From positions 1-16,594 of the forward strand of contig PLZL01000407.1 in assembly GCA_003152145.1 (NCBI GenBank): a stretch of 16,594 nt of DNA, written 5' to 3'. Below the pieces are notes generated by a model. The model did not search any database. It saw only the letters and a program-made list of their open reading frames with translations, and was not told the origin of the DNA. This DNA is from Limisphaerales bacterium. Its GTDB lineage: Bacteria > Verrucomicrobiota > Verrucomicrobiae > Limisphaerales > UBA11358. The number at the start of each line of letters is the position of its first letter. The first letter of the stretch is position 1. This document shows positions 15,821 through 16,594 of this stretch, piece after piece. A program made the position numbers and the translations under genes.

Positions 15821-16594
15821 TCATTTTTTCAACTGCCGGTTGTGGGCCATGAAGTAAAGGAGCGGCACTGTCACCGGCGCCAGCAGCATGGAGGCGATTC
15901 CGCCCGCCATCAGGGAAATGGCCAGCCCTTGAAAGATGGGGTCGAACAGGATTACCGTTGCGCCGATCACCACCGCCAGCGCGGTGAGCAGGATGGGACG
16001 AAAGCGAACCATGCCCGCCTCAATGACCGCCTCGTCCAGCGGCATCCCTTCGCGCAGGCGTTGTTCGATGAAATCCACCAGGATGATTGAATTGCGCACC
16101 ACGATGCCCGCGCCCGCCATGAAACCAATCATTGAAGTTGCCGTGAAGAAGGCGTGCAACACGCCATGCGCCGGCAGGATGCCGACCAGCGAGAATGGAA
16201 TCACCACCATCACAATCATCGGCGTGAGGAACGACCGGAACCAGCCGACCATCAGAATGTAAATCAGCACCAGCACCGCCGCGAAGGCCAGACCGAGGTC
16301 GCGGAACACTTCTATCGTGATTTGCCACTCGCCATCCCACTTGATGGACGGTTCCCGATCTGTGAATGGTTGGACGGCATTAAGGATTTCCAACCTCGCG
16401 CCGCTCCCGCCAATTTCGCGCGTGTCGAGCGCCCGCAATGCTTGATTCATTTTCAAAATGGCATAAACCGGACTTTCCACGGCGCCCGCCACGTCGCCAA
16501 TGACGTAGGTCACAGGCATGAGATTTTTGTGGTAGATGCTCTTGTCCGTGATGGTGCGTTCAACCGTCACCAGTTCGCGCAGCGGCACGAGCGG
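15821..16594 (-). CDS. RND-family efflux permease, C-terminal part (runs off right edge)
   Basis: These are the last 258 residues of an inner-membrane proton-driven pump (AcrB/CusA superfamily); the frame is open to the window edge, so the N-terminal part lies outside. It contains the end of the second periplasmic domain ([37 protein letters not shown]). The last membrane segments follow, with the conserved [61 protein letters not shown] and [15 protein letters not shown]. It stops at a TGA (15821-15823) after NRQLKK. The pattern is closest to the heavy-metal/unknown-substrate HAE1-like permeases with a short C-terminus. Substrate and partner membrane-fusion protein are not in the window. It converges on the glucan synthase gene with the phosphoketolase relic between them; I see no clear terminator in that gap. 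Confidence 0.94.
   Translation of the reverse strand, partial: PLVPLRELVTVERTITDKSIYHKNLMPVTYVIGDVAGAVESPVYAILKMNQALRALDTREIGGSGARLEILNAVQPFTDREPSIKWDGEWQITIEVFRDLGLAFAAVLVLIYILMVGWFRSFLTPMIVMVVIPFSLVGILPAHGVLHAFFTATSMIGFMAGAGIVVRNSIILVDFIEQRLREGMPLDEAVIEAGMVRFRPILLTALAVVIGATVILFDPIFQGLAISLMAGGIASMLLAPVTVPLLYFMAHNRQLKK

Noticed and set aside
15659..16090. A 143-codon plus-strand open frame at the right end
   Set aside because: Only its first residues belong to the phosphoketolase relic; the rest runs antisense to the RND permease and has no meaning of its own.

Overview
The window looks like a chromosomal stretch of a GC-moderate, free-living Gram-negative bacterium. My best guess is Verrucomicrobiota, for three reasons: the UpxY/NusG-like regulator sits ahead of exopolysaccharide genes, Shine-Dalgarno sites are weak or absent at most starts, and a short palindromic repeat lies inside a coding sequence. 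No taxonomic marker gene is present, so this is an inference.

Left half (1-5377, all minus strand). Reading in the direction of transcription, a soluble PAS/HisKA_3 histidine kinase (5377-4328) is followed by two NarL-type response regulators that look like a diverged tandem pair (4138-3398 and 3256-2405). Next come a NusG/UpxY-family antiterminator (about 2087-1503), a long untranslated leader with a hairpin, a membrane sugar-phosphate transferase of the WcaJ/ExoY type (1165-476), and the N-terminal part of a Gfo/Idh/MocA oxidoreductase that runs off the left edge. This reads as a two-component signalling module feeding an exopolysaccharide operon whose elongation is probably controlled by the NusG-like protein.

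Centre (5378-6674). This is a mostly non-coding divergent region. It holds two copies of a 17-bp dyad-containing motif exactly 21 bp apart, then a good sigma-54 (-24/-12) promoter on the plus strand, then a 37-codon ORF of unknown function. After about 470 bp with no recognisable gene there is the C-terminal relic of an IS1595-type transposase, and then the region just upstream of the giant gene.

Right half (6675-15452, plus strand). One gene of about 2,925 codons encodes a cyclic beta-1,2-glucan synthase (NdvB/Cgs family: membrane GT84 glycosyltransferase, glycoamylase-like domain, two Glyco_transf_36-type beta domains, GH94 phosphorylase domain). Its reading frame is interrupted, in frame, by a palindromic element of about 94 bp with 29-bp arms and a loop of 7-bp tandem repeats. 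After it lies a frameshifted fragment of a phosphoketolase gene (about 15543-15700). The window ends in the C-terminal part of an RND efflux permease on the minus strand.

The most noteworthy items are the in-frame palindromic insertion in the glucan synthase, the sigma-54/enhancer architecture in front of an undescribed 37-residue protein, and the NusG-like gene with its long hairpin-bearing leader. tRNA or rRNA genes, CRISPR arrays and intact mobile elements were not seen.
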